Part shown: piece by piece, positions 42,755 to 51,559 of the stretch
Layout: each line of letters begins with the position of its first letter
How positions within the stretch are numbered: position 1 is the first letter of the stretch
Source: Caldilineaceae bacterium SB0661_bin_34
GTDB taxonomy: Bacteria > Chloroflexota > Anaerolineae > Caldilineales > Caldilineaceae
Direction of reading: 5' to 3'
DNA: 64,000 nt
NCBI GenBank assembly: GCA_009841145.1
Contig: VXMJ01000083.1
Location: 1-64,000 of the forward strand
Position numbers and translations under genes: made by a program
The notes under the pieces: model-generated
What the model saw: only the letters and a program-made list of their open reading frames with translations
Told to the model about the DNA's origin: nothing
The model's database searches: none

Positions 42755-44002
42755 CTACAGCGCGGCCAGTGCCACCAGGGTAGATGCCAGGGTTTCAGTC
42801 CCGGCCACAATGTGCTCCGGTGCTGTGAACTCCTCCGGTCGGTGGCTGTAGCCTTCGTAACACGGGATGAAAATCATTGCCGCTGGAAAGTGCCGGGCCA
42901 TGAAAACCGTGTCGTGATAAGCACGGCTGACAAGGGACAGATGGGTATAGCCCCGGGCTTCGGCGCTCCTGGCGATGGCGGCCAGGATTCGGGGATCGGA
43001 TTGGCACGCGGGGTCGTGGTTGAGCACTTGCCATTCGTGCTGGACCCGGCGGGACCGAGCCAAGGCCTTCAGTCCCGTGTGTATCTCCTCCAGCATCGCG
43101 TCGCGCACCCGCATCTCCCGGGCCCGGACATCAAGGGTCAGATCCACCCGGCTGGGAATGCTGTTGCTGGCTCCCGGGTGCACATCCAGCATGCCCACGG
43201 TTGCCACGGCCAAACCCCGGGACCGGAAACTGGCTGCCTTTTCGGCCAACAGGGCAAGTTCGGCCGCCGCGGCCAGCGCGTCATTGCGTTCCGGCATGGG
43301 AACGGTGCCGGCATGGCCTCCCTCCCCCGTGAGAGTCACCCGCACTGTGGTCGAGGCCACAATATCGGTGACGATGCCTATCTCCCTGTCTGCTGCCTCC
43401 AGGAATGGTCCCTGCTCAATATGGAGTTCCACGAAATAGGCGTACGCATCAGGGGACAGTTCCACCGATTCCAGTTCTTCCGTATAGCCGGCGTCGGAGC
43501 GGGCCTGCTCCAGGGACACGCCGTTCGCGTCCTGCAGTGCCCGCATGGCATCCCATGCCATGAGCCCTGCCATGCCGCGGCTTCCCAGACAGCCCACGCC
43601 AAAGCGGGTGGGTTCTTCCGCCGTGAACATGATCAATTCCAGGCTGCGGCGCGGCGTGATCCCCGCTTCCTGAATGGCACGCAGGGTTTCAAGCCCACCC
43701 AGCACACCCACGACGCCGTCATACTTTCCGGCATAGGGGATCGCGTCGATATGGGAGCCGGTGGCCACCGCCGGCAGGTCCGGTTCGGTGCCTTGCAGGC
43801 GAACAAACCAATTGCCCAGCGCGTCTTCCCGCCAGGGCAGGCCGGCCGCGTCCGCAAGCTGTTTGACGTAGCGCCGGGCGGCCATGTCGGCAGGGGTATA
43901 CAGGATACGGGTCACTGCCGGCGCAGGCACATCGCTGAACTGACTGATGTGTTCGATCTCGCCGAGCAAGCGCTCGGCGTTGATGGGGATGTTTCCACTC
44001 AC
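42755..44002 (-). CDS. M20-family Zn-dependent amidohydrolase (allantoate/N-carbamoyl amino acid type)
   Basis: A 415-residue dinuclear zinc hydrolase. Landmarks are VATGSHIDAIPYAGKYDGV (metal His and Asp), MFTAEEPTRFG (bridging Glu pair), FVELHIEQGP (metal His), GGHAGTVPMPERNDAL in the lid domain and CYEGYSHRPEEFT near the end. The open frame extends to 44098, but GGAGGA just before GTG 44002 and the usual family length (about 410) fix the start here. It splits N-carbamoyl amino acids, allantoate or ureidoglycine. The neighbouring molybdenum hydroxylase makes a purine or N-heterocycle breakdown role attractive, but that is inference. Confidence 0.88.
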   Translation of the reverse strand: MSGNIPINAERLLGEIEHISQFSDVPAPAVTRILYTPADMAARRYVKQLADAAGLPWREDALGNWFVRLQGTEPDLPAVATGSHIDAIPYAGKYDGVVGVLGGLETLRAIQEAGITPRRSLELIMFTAEEPTRFGVGCLGSRGMAGLMAWDAMRALQDANGVSLEQARSDAGYTEELESVELSPDAYAYFVELHIEQGPFLEAADREIGIVTDIVASTTVRVTLTGEGGHAGTVPMPERNDALAAAAELALLAEKAASFRSRGLAVATVGMLDVHPGASNSIPSRVDLTLDVRAREMRVRDAMLEEIHTGLKALARSRRVQHEWQVLNHDPACQSDPRILAAIARSAEARGYTHLSLVSRAYHDTVFMARHFPAAMIFIPCYEGYSHRPEEFTAPEHIVAGTETLASTLVALAAL

Positions 44003-44131
44003 GGCGAGTCCTCCGGCGGATCGCATCCCACATCCTTGTAGTACAGGTAACGGGCGAGTTCCTTGCCCGTGGCCGCAGAATCTTGTGTCAATACCCATTG
44101 TGGCTTGACTTCCAATACAGTCGCTGAACCG

Positions 44132-46792
44132 TTACGCGTTTGGTTGCAGCGGCAGCGAATTAGGGTGTTTGCCTCTGGCTCGCGCGAGTGCGTTGCCAAT
44201 GGCCGCCGGCACGGGTCCAATGGCGGCCTCGCCGGCACCAAGCACCGGGAATCCATCCCTCCGTATCAGATGTGTGTGGATCGCCGGAACCTGAACCGTC
44301 CGGAGAATGGGATAGGTGTCCCAGTCCGTTGACGCAACCCCCGGTCGGGTGAACTTCACCTCTTCCAACAGCGTCAGGCTGGCAGCCTGGACGAAGGCAC
44401 CTTCCAACTGGGCGCTCAAACCGTCCGGATTGATCACCTGGCCCGTGTCGGCCACGATATGGGCTTCTTCAAGGGTGATCGCCCCGGAGGCGATGTCCAC
44501 GGCCAGATCCACTCCAACGGCTACCAGAGACTTGTCTCCCTTGTAACGGCCGTAGCCGATGCCCCGGCCCTTGCCGTCGGCAGCATCTTCGCGGCTGGAG
44601 GCATTCCAGTTCATGGCTTCGCCCAGGACTTCCAGCACCTTCCGGCCTCGTGGATCCTCCAGATGCTGCAGGCGGAACTCCAGCGGGTCCACCCCGGCCT
44701 CCCGGGCCAATTCGTCCATCATGGATTCGATGGCCCATACGTTGACCAGCGCCCCCAGGGAGCGCATGGACGAGGTTCGCAGACCACTCTTCGCCAGGAA
44801 CCGCTTGACGATGGCAGGCCTTGCAATGCGATAACCCGGCTCCGCATTGCGGTGCAGGCCCACGTTCCGGCCCATCATGGGCTGTGGCAGCGGCCTGCCC
44901 ATGGGATGGGCGCGCTCCCAGGCTGCCAGTAGCATGGTTTCACCGGGTGGAGCCACCCTCGGACGACTTGAATGCGTGTGCCCAAGGCTGGATTGGTGCC
45001 ATACATCCAGTCGCTTCTCGGCATTGAGGGTGGCCCGGATGTCCACCACCATGGGCGTACCGAGCGGTTCCTGCACGAATTCGTCCTCTCGCATCCACTG
45101 CACCCTGACCGGCCGGCCGGGTGTTTCCAAGGCCAGTAGGCAGGCATCCAAGGCCACGTCATCCGCGCCGTTGTGCCCGTAGCAGCCGGGTCCCGGCACA
45201 TGGGTTACCCGGATTTCTTCCTCCGGCTTGTCAAGCACGTGTGCCAATGCCGCCCGCAGGCTGAACACTCCCTGGCTGTGGGACCAGACCGTCAGTTTCC
45301 CTGCTTCGTCCAGTTGGGCAATGGCACAGGATGGTCCCGGGGCTGCATGCATCTGGTAGGGACGATGGAACGTGCGGTGGATGACCCCGTCCCTCTTCGG
45401 AGGTTCGGGGATGGGATCCGAGGTGGGCTGTCCGTCACGGAGCAGAAAGTCCTGGCTTGCCTGCGCGTTCATCCACTGGTACAGGTTCTGCTGGTCCGGC
45501 AGGCGATCCGGCGTGTGCCAAGAGCATCGGGCCGCCACCTGTTCCCTGATGCGCAGGACTTCAATCTCGTCCTCGCCCATGACCGCCAGGAAGGAGCCGT
45601 CCCTGACCAGACGCACACCATCCGGCAGGTTGAGGCCGGCGGTATCGATCCGGTCCAAGCTCGCTTGCGCAACAGGTCCCCGCACCACCCTTGCATGCAG
45701 CATGTCCGGCAGCACCATGTCCTGCAGGAACGCGGGTTCGCCCCGGACCTTGCTTTCCATGTCCACGCGGGTCACCGGCTGGCCGACCACACTATAGGCG
45801 ACAGGCGGCTTGGGCACGGCCACTCCTGTTGCCGCCATGCCGAGCCGTCCTTCGGGCAGCAGATCCCAGTAGTCCTTCCCGGCACCGCTCGCCGGGTGCT
45901 GCACCATGCCGTTGGAGACCTCAAGGTCCTCCTGGCGGCATTCGAACTCTTCGGCCGCAATGGCCAGCAACTGGTACCTGAACTCGGCCGCAGCCTGTCG
46001 CAGCGCACCTCCGGACATCTCCATGGACATGCTGCCGGCGGTGGACCCTTCGTCAAGGGAGGTTTCCGTGTCCGCCGTGTGGATGTGGATGCGGGCGATG
46101 TCCACGTCCAGTTCCTCCGCCACCACTTGGGACAGGGATGTGGTGATTCCCTGTCCCAGCTCCACCTTGCCGGTGTACACGTCCACGCCGCGGTCCGGGC
46201 GCAGGCGGATCCAGTCGTCGAGGTTGGGGTGGTGCGCAAGCGAACCGGGCAACGGCGCGCCGGGCTCCTGGGAAGGCGGTTCCAAACCGTCATCCGGGGA
46301 AACCATCCTGTAGATGGGTTCCGCCTCGGTTCCGAATGCAACCCGTTGAATGGCCCTTACCACCCGGTTGTGGATCCCGCATCGGCACAGGTTGCGGTTG
46401 ATCGCCTCCCGGATCTCCTCCTCCGAGGGATTGGGGTTGCGGTGCAGAAGACCCTTGGCCGTCATCAGGAAGCCGGGTACGCAATATCCGCACTGGGTGG
46501 CGGTTTCCGCGATAAAGGCCTCCTGCAGCGGATCAAGCCGCCCGTCCTCAGCCAACCCCTCCACCGTCTGTATTGAACAGCCGGTGACCTCTCCTACCGG
46601 CTGACAGCAGGATGGGTGGTCCTGGTCGTTCACCAATACCTTGCAGGCACCGCACTGTTCGGCGCCACAGGCGTGCTTGGCCCCCAGCAATCCGAGTTCG
46701 CTACGCAGCACCTCCAACAAAGGGGTGTCGGAGCGCGATGAGACCAGATGGTGCTTGCCGTTGACGATGAGTTCGATGGGGTCGGTTGCCAT
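44132..46792 (-). CDS. Fused [2Fe-2S]/molybdopterin hydroxylase (IorA-IorB-like)
   Basis: An 886-residue xanthine-oxidase-family enzyme with two normally separate subunits in one chain. Residues 1-150 hold two [2Fe-2S] centres: CGAEQCGACK with a fourth Cys in SCCQ, then QCGYCVPG and NLCRCG. The rest is the molybdopterin subunit, with VYTGKVELGQGI placed before the hammerhead part (VTRVDMESKVRGEPAF), the order seen in isoquinoline oxidoreductase and nicotinate dehydrogenase large subunits. The active-site Glu lies in LGAGEAAIGP. There is no FAD domain. The frame is open to 47065 but ATG 46792 starts the ferredoxin domain, 11 nt after an NHL gene. Confidence 0.88.
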   Translation of the reverse strand: MATDPIELIVNGKHHLVSSRSDTPLLEVLRSELGLLGAKHACGAEQCGACKVLVNDQDHPSCCQPVGEVTGCSIQTVEGLAEDGRLDPLQEAFIAETATQCGYCVPGFLMTAKGLLHRNPNPSEEEIREAINRNLCRCGIHNRVVRAIQRVAFGTEAEPIYRMVSPDDGLEPPSQEPGAPLPGSLAHHPNLDDWIRLRPDRGVDVYTGKVELGQGITTSLSQVVAEELDVDIARIHIHTADTETSLDEGSTAGSMSMEMSGGALRQAAAEFRYQLLAIAAEEFECRQEDLEVSNGMVQHPASGAGKDYWDLLPEGRLGMAATGVAVPKPPVAYSVVGQPVTRVDMESKVRGEPAFLQDMVLPDMLHARVVRGPVAQASLDRIDTAGLNLPDGVRLVRDGSFLAVMGEDEIEVLRIREQVAARCSWHTPDRLPDQQNLYQWMNAQASQDFLLRDGQPTSDPIPEPPKRDGVIHRTFHRPYQMHAAPGPSCAIAQLDEAGKLTVWSHSQGVFSLRAALAHVLDKPEEEIRVTHVPGPGCYGHNGADDVALDACLLALETPGRPVRVQWMREDEFVQEPLGTPMVVDIRATLNAEKRLDVWHQSSLGHTHSSRPRVAPPGETMLLAAWERAHPMGRPLPQPMMGRNVGLHRNAEPGYRIARPAIVKRFLAKSGLRTSSMRSLGALVNVWAIESMMDELAREAGVDPLEFRLQHLEDPRGRKVLEVLGEAMNWNASSREDAADGKGRGIGYGRYKGDKSLVAVGVDLAVDIASGAITLEEAHIVADTGQVINPDGLSAQLEGAFVQAASLTLLEEVKFTRPGVASTDWDTYPILRTVQVPAIHTHLIRRDGFPVLGAGEAAIGPVPAAIGNALARARGKHPNSLPLQPNA

Positions 46793-46803
46793 GGGGCAGT
46801 GAT

Positions 46804-47670
46804 TCAGTTCTGGCGTAAGAACTTCTGCAGCCTTGAATCCGCCTGCACCTCGCCCACGTATATGTCGCCGTGGGAGTCGACCCAGATGCCGTGGGGACAG
46901 GCGACGAACTCGCCCGGCCGGGCGCTGCGCTGCCGCCCGCCCCACTGCGAGAGCAGTTCCTTGTCGAAGTTGTAGATGCTGATCTGCTGGTCCAGCTCCG
47001 CGATGTAGACCACGTCCTCCTCCGGATGGAAGTAGATGGTGTCCGGCTTGGCCAGGTCCGTCCACTCCGTCAGGAACTTGCCCTGCAGGTCGAAGATCTG
47101 GATGCGGCTATTCTCCCGGTCGCAGATCCAGACCCGGCTGTATCGGTCAATGCGCACGCAGTGGGAGAGGGCAAACTGGCCCGGACCCTTGCCCCAGTCG
47201 CCCCAGCTGTTGAGCAGCTCGCCCGCAGGGGAGTAGTGGTGGACGCGGGCGTTGCCGTAGCCGTCCGAGATATAGATGTCGCCGTTGGGGGCCAGATCCA
47301 GATCCGTTGGCAAATTGAATGGCACGCCGTCCTCGGCACCGGCCTGGCCGGGCGTGCCGATTGTCATCAGGAGTTCGCCCGCGGGGGAGAACTTGCGGAC
47401 GCAGTGGGTGTTCCGTTCCGTGCACCACACCTGGTCCTCGCCGTCGATCCAGATGCCGTGGGCGTCCTGGAGCACGTCCTCACCCCAACTGGCGAGGAAA
47501 TTGCCTTCGCGGTCGAACACCACCATGGGGTGTTCCGAGCGCGAGTACACGTGCACCCGATCCTGAGAATCGCATGCAACTGCGGCAATCCAGCCGAAGG
47601 TCCAGCCGTTGGGCGGCTTGAACCAGCCTTCGGCAACTTCGTAGGTGTACTGTCCGAATCCGAATGTCAT
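46804..47670 (-). CDS. NHL-repeat beta-propeller protein
   Basis: A 288-residue protein made of six NHL-type blades, each with a motif such as DAHGIWIDGEDQVWCTE, PTDLDLAPNGDIYISDGYGN or CPHGIWVDSHGDIYVGEV. The fold is that of peptidyl-hydroxyglycine lyase and similar propellers. No signal peptide is apparent. GGAG six bases before ATG 47670 selects this start over 47682 and the long upstream frame. Its stop lies 11 nt before the hydroxylase start, so the two form an operon; it may act as a lactonase-like or binding partner. Confidence 0.8.
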   Translation of the reverse strand: MTFGFGQYTYEVAEGWFKPPNGWTFGWIAAVACDSQDRVHVYSRSEHPMVVFDREGNFLASWGEDVLQDAHGIWIDGEDQVWCTERNTHCVRKFSPAGELLMTIGTPGQAGAEDGVPFNLPTDLDLAPNGDIYISDGYGNARVHHYSPAGELLNSWGDWGKGPGQFALSHCVRIDRYSRVWICDRENSRIQIFDLQGKFLTEWTDLAKPDTIYFHPEEDVVYIAELDQQISIYNFDKELLSQWGGRQRSARPGEFVACPHGIWVDSHGDIYVGEVQADSRLQKFLRQN

Positions 47671-47931
47671 GACGAACTCCATGCAGCGGTACCCGCGCCG
47701 GCACTGGCGGAGCCGGACATGACGGGCTGGGGCGAAGGGTGAAATCAGGTTCCGAATTGTACGCGGGCCGGTCCAAGGCCGCGCGGGCCGCCTGAAGGAG
47801 ACACGGACGGTGACCGACTTGAATTGGCACCAGGCTTGTCCGTCAGAGTCTGTGCCGACTCCCATCTCTGAACGAGACAGGACACGACATCCGGGACTTA
47901 CGGTACAGACAAGGCGAGATTGCAGGAAAGG

Positions 47932-49059
47932 TCAGGGATCCGTGAATTCCAGGCGTCGCCGGATCTGCGTTGGCACTTCCGGCCTCACAGTGGCGGCCAA
48001 GTCCGTATGGGCCGCAAGCACGTCCATGATGTCGGGAACGCGCCCAAACCGCCGCCAGTTTGCAGCTAGGCGATCCCGCTCCGGTGGATCCAGTGCCGCA
48101 AGCAACTTCAGTCGTTCGGCGATGGAAATTTCCAAGCTCTCCAGTCGAGCTTGCTCCAGTCCCTCCAGCCGGCCTTGCTGCAGGCCGTCCGTGTGGCCGT
48201 CACTCCGAGCCAATTCCTTGGTTTGGGTTTCCAAGTCCCTCCAGCCGAGGGTCTCATCCCACCATTGCAGGACGTGGTCGGGTGGGGACAGGGCCCATGT
48301 GCGGACCACGCGGCCCAGCACGGGGCTGCGATAGGCCGGCCAGTCCCCGTAGCGCGCCGTGTCCACCTCCGGCTGAACCGGTTCCGGATCGTAGATGCCG
48401 TCAGGATTGAGCGTGTAGATTTCGATCCGGGCCTCATCCGGGACGCCGGATGCATAGTCGGATCGGGTACGCCGGCGTTCCGCCTCCGCACGGGAGGGGG
48501 CCAGTGCGTTGGGGTTGCAGAGCCAGTATTCCTGGACACCGAGAGCAGCGTAGAAGGCCATTTTGAACCCGCGGTCCTTTGCCTGCGTGGTGTCGGAGAG
48601 GACTTCAACGACCAGCAGCAGGCCGGGCGAAGACGCATCGAGATCCAGGAGGCCCCCGGCCGGTATGGGGTCCGCAGCCACCACGATGTCCGGTTGCACC
48701 TGCGAGTCTAGGCCGATGTGTCGGAGATCTTGTTCCTTCCGGACATGGTCGGGCATCCAAGCGCGCAAGGTGGTATAGATGCTGTGGGCCAGACTTTGGT
48801 GTTCCGGGCTGGTCAAGACGGAGAAATCTTCGATGGGGTAGTCGGGATCGGTTGTTCGGTCGTCAAAGTATTGATGCTGTGGTTCGTAAGGGTAGTCGGG
48901 CAGGAAGTGCCACAGGCGCGTGATGGCACCCCACCTTTCCGCGCTGAAGCCTTTCGGGACAACCAGGTCCGGAGATGTCCCATTGCCGGTGGCGGACGGC
49001 GACTCTCCTGTGGTCGCCTCCGGTGTCTCCACCGGCCGCACTGTTACCTGCTGGGCCAT
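47932..49059 (-). CDS. Uma2-family PD-(D/E)XK endonuclease-like protein
   Basis: A 375-residue protein of the Uma2 family (DUF820). The catalytic core is visible as VQPDIVVAAD, LLLVVEVLSDTTQAKDRGFK and YAALGVQEYWLCNP, the usual Asp, Glu-x-x-Ser and late aromatic motif. The tail from about residue 290 is a charged helix (GLQQGRLEGLEQARLESLEI). Uma2 proteins are expanded in Chloroflexota and Cyanobacteria and their role is unclear. The N-terminus is a low-complexity Thr/Pro/Ser stretch. Confidence 0.88.
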   Translation of the reverse strand: MAQQVTVRPVETPEATTGESPSATGNGTSPDLVVPKGFSAERWGAITRLWHFLPDYPYEPQHQYFDDRTTDPDYPIEDFSVLTSPEHQSLAHSIYTTLRAWMPDHVRKEQDLRHIGLDSQVQPDIVVAADPIPAGGLLDLDASSPGLLLVVEVLSDTTQAKDRGFKMAFYAALGVQEYWLCNPNALAPSRAEAERRRTRSDYASGVPDEARIEIYTLNPDGIYDPEPVQPEVDTARYGDWPAYRSPVLGRVVRTWALSPPDHVLQWWDETLGWRDLETQTKELARSDGHTDGLQQGRLEGLEQARLESLEISIAERLKLLAALDPPERDRLAANWRRFGRVPDIMDVLAAHTDLAATVRPEVPTQIRRRLEFTDP

Positions 49060-49212
49060 GTCTGCCCTCCGTATGTTCTCTTCCGAGACGAATTATAGGC
49101 GCGGTCCGTTGGCCCAAAGGTGGACGGCCGCTCGTTCCGGACTGGCTGTCGGAGGCCCGGGAGTTCCACCATGCCTGTCGATTGCCACAAGCCGGGACAC
49201 ATGATCCCAACC

Positions 49213-49242
49213 GGCGGTCCTGGCTTGTAAGCCAGGACCGCC
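49213..49242. repeat. Perfect 14-bp inverted repeat
   Basis: GGCGGTCCTGGCTT and AAGCCAGGACCGCC are separated by two bases, giving an extremely stable hairpin or cruciform. It lies between the divergent Uma2 and lipoprotein genes and upstream of an ISAs1 remnant. Without a T-run on either strand it is not a classical terminator. Confidence 0.75.
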
Positions 49243-49324
49243 CTTGTCCCACGATTCAACACCCATCCCGAAATTACAGTCCGCTGGCGGCTGGGGACGA
49301 CTTCATAGTCGCCTCGGCAACCAT

Positions 49325-49530
49325 CCCGGACCGACGGCACTGCACCTCCAAGGCCGTACGCTACTACGTTGCCAACCTGCCCGTGGTCACCGGGACATCG
49401 GGAACCGCCAGCACTGGGTGCTGGACGACACACCCGGGAGGACCGCTGCCGCCGGTGCCCCGGAATCCCACCCGACTGGCACCGCTCATCGTCCTGTGGC
49501 GACTTTGTCAATGCCTTGGAACAGGGTTGA
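49325..49530 (+). pseudogene. ISAs1-family transposase C-terminal remnant
   Basis: In shifting frames the sequence reads AVRYYVANLP, RDIGNRQHWVLDDT and REDRCRRC, matching the RYYISSLP, GHWxIENxLHWVLDV and EDxCR blocks of ISAs1 transposases. It has several frameshifts and no first half. The rest of 49060-49654 shows no gene except the inverted repeat at 49213. Confidence 0.65.
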
Positions 49531-49654
49531 CAAATGGATGACTGGAGGCCGTTTTCCACTTGCCGGCTTTCCGTACGGACTATACTCGGAACGCATTTCC
49601 CGCAATTATGTCCCGGTGACTATTCCAGTCACGGGACAACCAACCCAGAAGAAG

Positions 49655-50617
49655 ATGGTTATGTGCCGTTCTCTCCTCCCGGAATCCCGGGTTTTCACCT
49701 CCGCTGTTGCACCCCAGGCCCTGGGGGTAAGGAAGCGTCAAGAGTTGTTGGCGGCCGTTGATCAGTTTGAATACGGCCGCATTACCCGACGCAGCTTCGT
49801 GCAGAGGGCCAGTTCGCTCGTGGGTGCCGGCGCTGCCTTGGCCCTACTGGCGGCCTGTACCGTAACCATCCCCGAACCTCCGGCTGCTCCCGAAGGCGTA
49901 GGGTCCGAAGGTGATGAAGAAGCCTCCGCCACAGGCTTGACCACCTCCATGGTGGAATACGGTGAGCATGATCAACAGACTTTGCAGGGCCATCTGGCGC
50001 TGCCCGCATCCGGTCCGGCCCCGGCTGTGCTGGTGATTCAGGAGTGGTGGGGCCTCAATCCGCACATCAAGGATGTCGCCAACCGCGTAGCCCAGGAAGG
50101 TTATGTCGCGCTTGCACCGGACCTGTATCACGGGGAGGTGGCTACGGAGCCTACGGAGGCCCGCAAGCTGGCCATGGCGATGGATCAGGCCACGGCCTTG
50201 GCCGAGCTTGATGTGGCCGCCCGATACCTTTTGGATCTGGAATCCACCCAGGGGGATCGGGTGGGAATCATTGGCTTCTGCCTAGGCGGGAGAATCGCTC
50301 AGGCCTTCGCGGCCAACAACCCGCTGAATGCCGCAGCCGTTTCCTTCTACGGGACACCCCTGTCGGACGAGGAGGCCGCACAGGTCCATGGGGCCCTGCT
50401 GGCGATCTGGGGCGCAGCGGATCAGGCCTATCCACTGCCGCGCACCGAACAACTGGAACAGGCTTTGACGGCGGCCGGTGTACCCAACCGACGTCTGGTG
50501 TATGAAGGGGCCGGGCACTCGTTCTTCAACGATACCCGCTCTTCCTACCATGCCGAAGCGGCCCAGGATGCCTGGCAACAGTCGTTGGAGTGGTTCTCCG
50601 CTTATTTGGGCACCTGA
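49655..50617 (+). CDS. Dienelactone-hydrolase-family lipoprotein
   Basis: About 320 residues. An N-terminal cytoplasmic stretch is followed by a Tat-like signal TRRSFVQRASS and lipobox LAAC (Cys68), so the enzyme should be anchored outside the membrane. The catalytic triad is Cys in IGFCLGGRIAQ, Asp in WGAADQAYP and His in GAGHSFFND, the dienelactone hydrolase pattern. The open frame reaches 49244, but that part overlaps an IS remnant; ATG 49655 or 49661 is more likely. It probably hydrolyses lactones or esters at the cell surface. Confidence 0.85.
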   Translation: MVMCRSLLPESRVFTSAVAPQALGVRKRQELLAAVDQFEYGRITRRSFVQRASSLVGAGAALALLAACTVTIPEPPAAPEGVGSEGDEEASATGLTTSMVEYGEHDQQTLQGHLALPASGPAPAVLVIQEWWGLNPHIKDVANRVAQEGYVALAPDLYHGEVATEPTEARKLAMAMDQATALAELDVAARYLLDLESTQGDRVGIIGFCLGGRIAQAFAANNPLNAAAVSFYGTPLSDEEAAQVHGALLAIWGAADQAYPLPRTEQLEQALTAAGVPNRRLVYEGAGHSFFNDTRSSYHAEAAQDAWQQSLEWFSAYLGT

Positions 50618-50847
50618 GAAGGGCAAAAGGGTCCGCATTCGCTATTTCCATGCTGTGGGCATCTTCCCGGAACTGAAATAGGGACCGGCCGGCACGTTTG
50701 AGATCCCAACCCCGGCTTGGGGCCCTTCGGGCAATCAGACTGCTGATGCAAGCACAGTCAAGGCATTGGCTCCGCACAGTCCAACCTTGCCGGCAGGTCC
50801 GGCCTGTGCCCGGCAACCGGATCCCAATGGGCGTGGGTGGGAGTAGC

Positions 50848-51315
50848 TCAAGGAATGGCCGTGATCGTCTCTGGGCAACCATCTGACCGGTCATTCTCAA
50901 GCGCCCGCATGGCCCTCAACCGCCTCAGGACACCCAGCACATCGGCGGTACCCTCCTCAAGACCACACTCCCAGACGGTCAGGACCGTCCAGCCCAGTGC
51001 CTGCAGCGCGGCTCGGTTCCGCTCGTCCCTGGCCACGTTGCTGTCCAGCTTGCGGTCCCAGAACTCGCGATTCGACGAGGGCCGGCTGGTCTTGGCGCAG
51101 CCGTGCTGGTGCCAGAAGCAGCCGTGGACGAAGACAGCCACCTTGTATTGGGCCAAGGCCAGATCGGGCTTTCCCGGCAGTGTGCGCGAGTGCAGCCGGT
51201 ACCGGAAACCCGCGCGCCAAACCGCCTTCCTTACGTACATCTCGGGCTTGGTGTCCCGGCTGCGTATGCGGGCCATGAGGCGCGAGCGTTCTTCGGGACT
51301 CAGCGTATCGGCCAT
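50848..51315 (-). CDS. vsr: Very short patch repair endonuclease (Vsr)
   Basis: A 155-residue Vsr-type nuclease that nicks DNA at T:G mismatches produced by deamination of 5-methylcytosine. It shows MARIRSRDTKPE, LPGKPDLALAQYKVAVF with the catalytic Asp, HGCFWHQHGC with the metal/zinc ligands and LGWTVLTVWECGL. The frame is open to 51528, but homologs begin at MADTLSPEERS (ATG 51315). No cytosine methyltransferase gene is next to it, which is unusual because vsr normally travels with dcm-type genes. Confidence 0.92.
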   Translation of the reverse strand: MADTLSPEERSRLMARIRSRDTKPEMYVRKAVWRAGFRYRLHSRTLPGKPDLALAQYKVAVFVHGCFWHQHGCAKTSRPSSNREFWDRKLDSNVARDERNRAALQALGWTVLTVWECGLEEGTADVLGVLRRLRAMRALENDRSDGCPETITAIP

Positions 51316-51559
51316 GCGGGTTCGTTTGTCGAATGCCTTGCCGGAGGAGCGGCAGCATGCCCGGGATCCTGGGGGCCCGGCCGTGCTGCGTTCATGACAG
51401 CCTGAATCCTGGCACATGCCCGTTGGTGCCGAAACATCGACGGTTGCCTGCGCGTACGCCGGAGCGGACGGCTTCCCGACCTGTGCATCCAGTCGGGGCG
51501 GGGCTATATACTGATCTGCTTGACCCATCGCCGACCATCCTCAACCACAGGACTGCACC

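Noticed and set aside
43969-44002. GTTGATGGGGATGTTTCC as a further CRISPR-like repeat
   Set aside because: It is coding sequence for the N-terminus of the M20 hydrolase and lacks the GAAAC end.
45173-46576. 467-codon plus-strand open frame
   Set aside because: It lies opposite the molybdenum hydroxylase gene, whose cofactor motifs are unmistakable, and resembles no protein.
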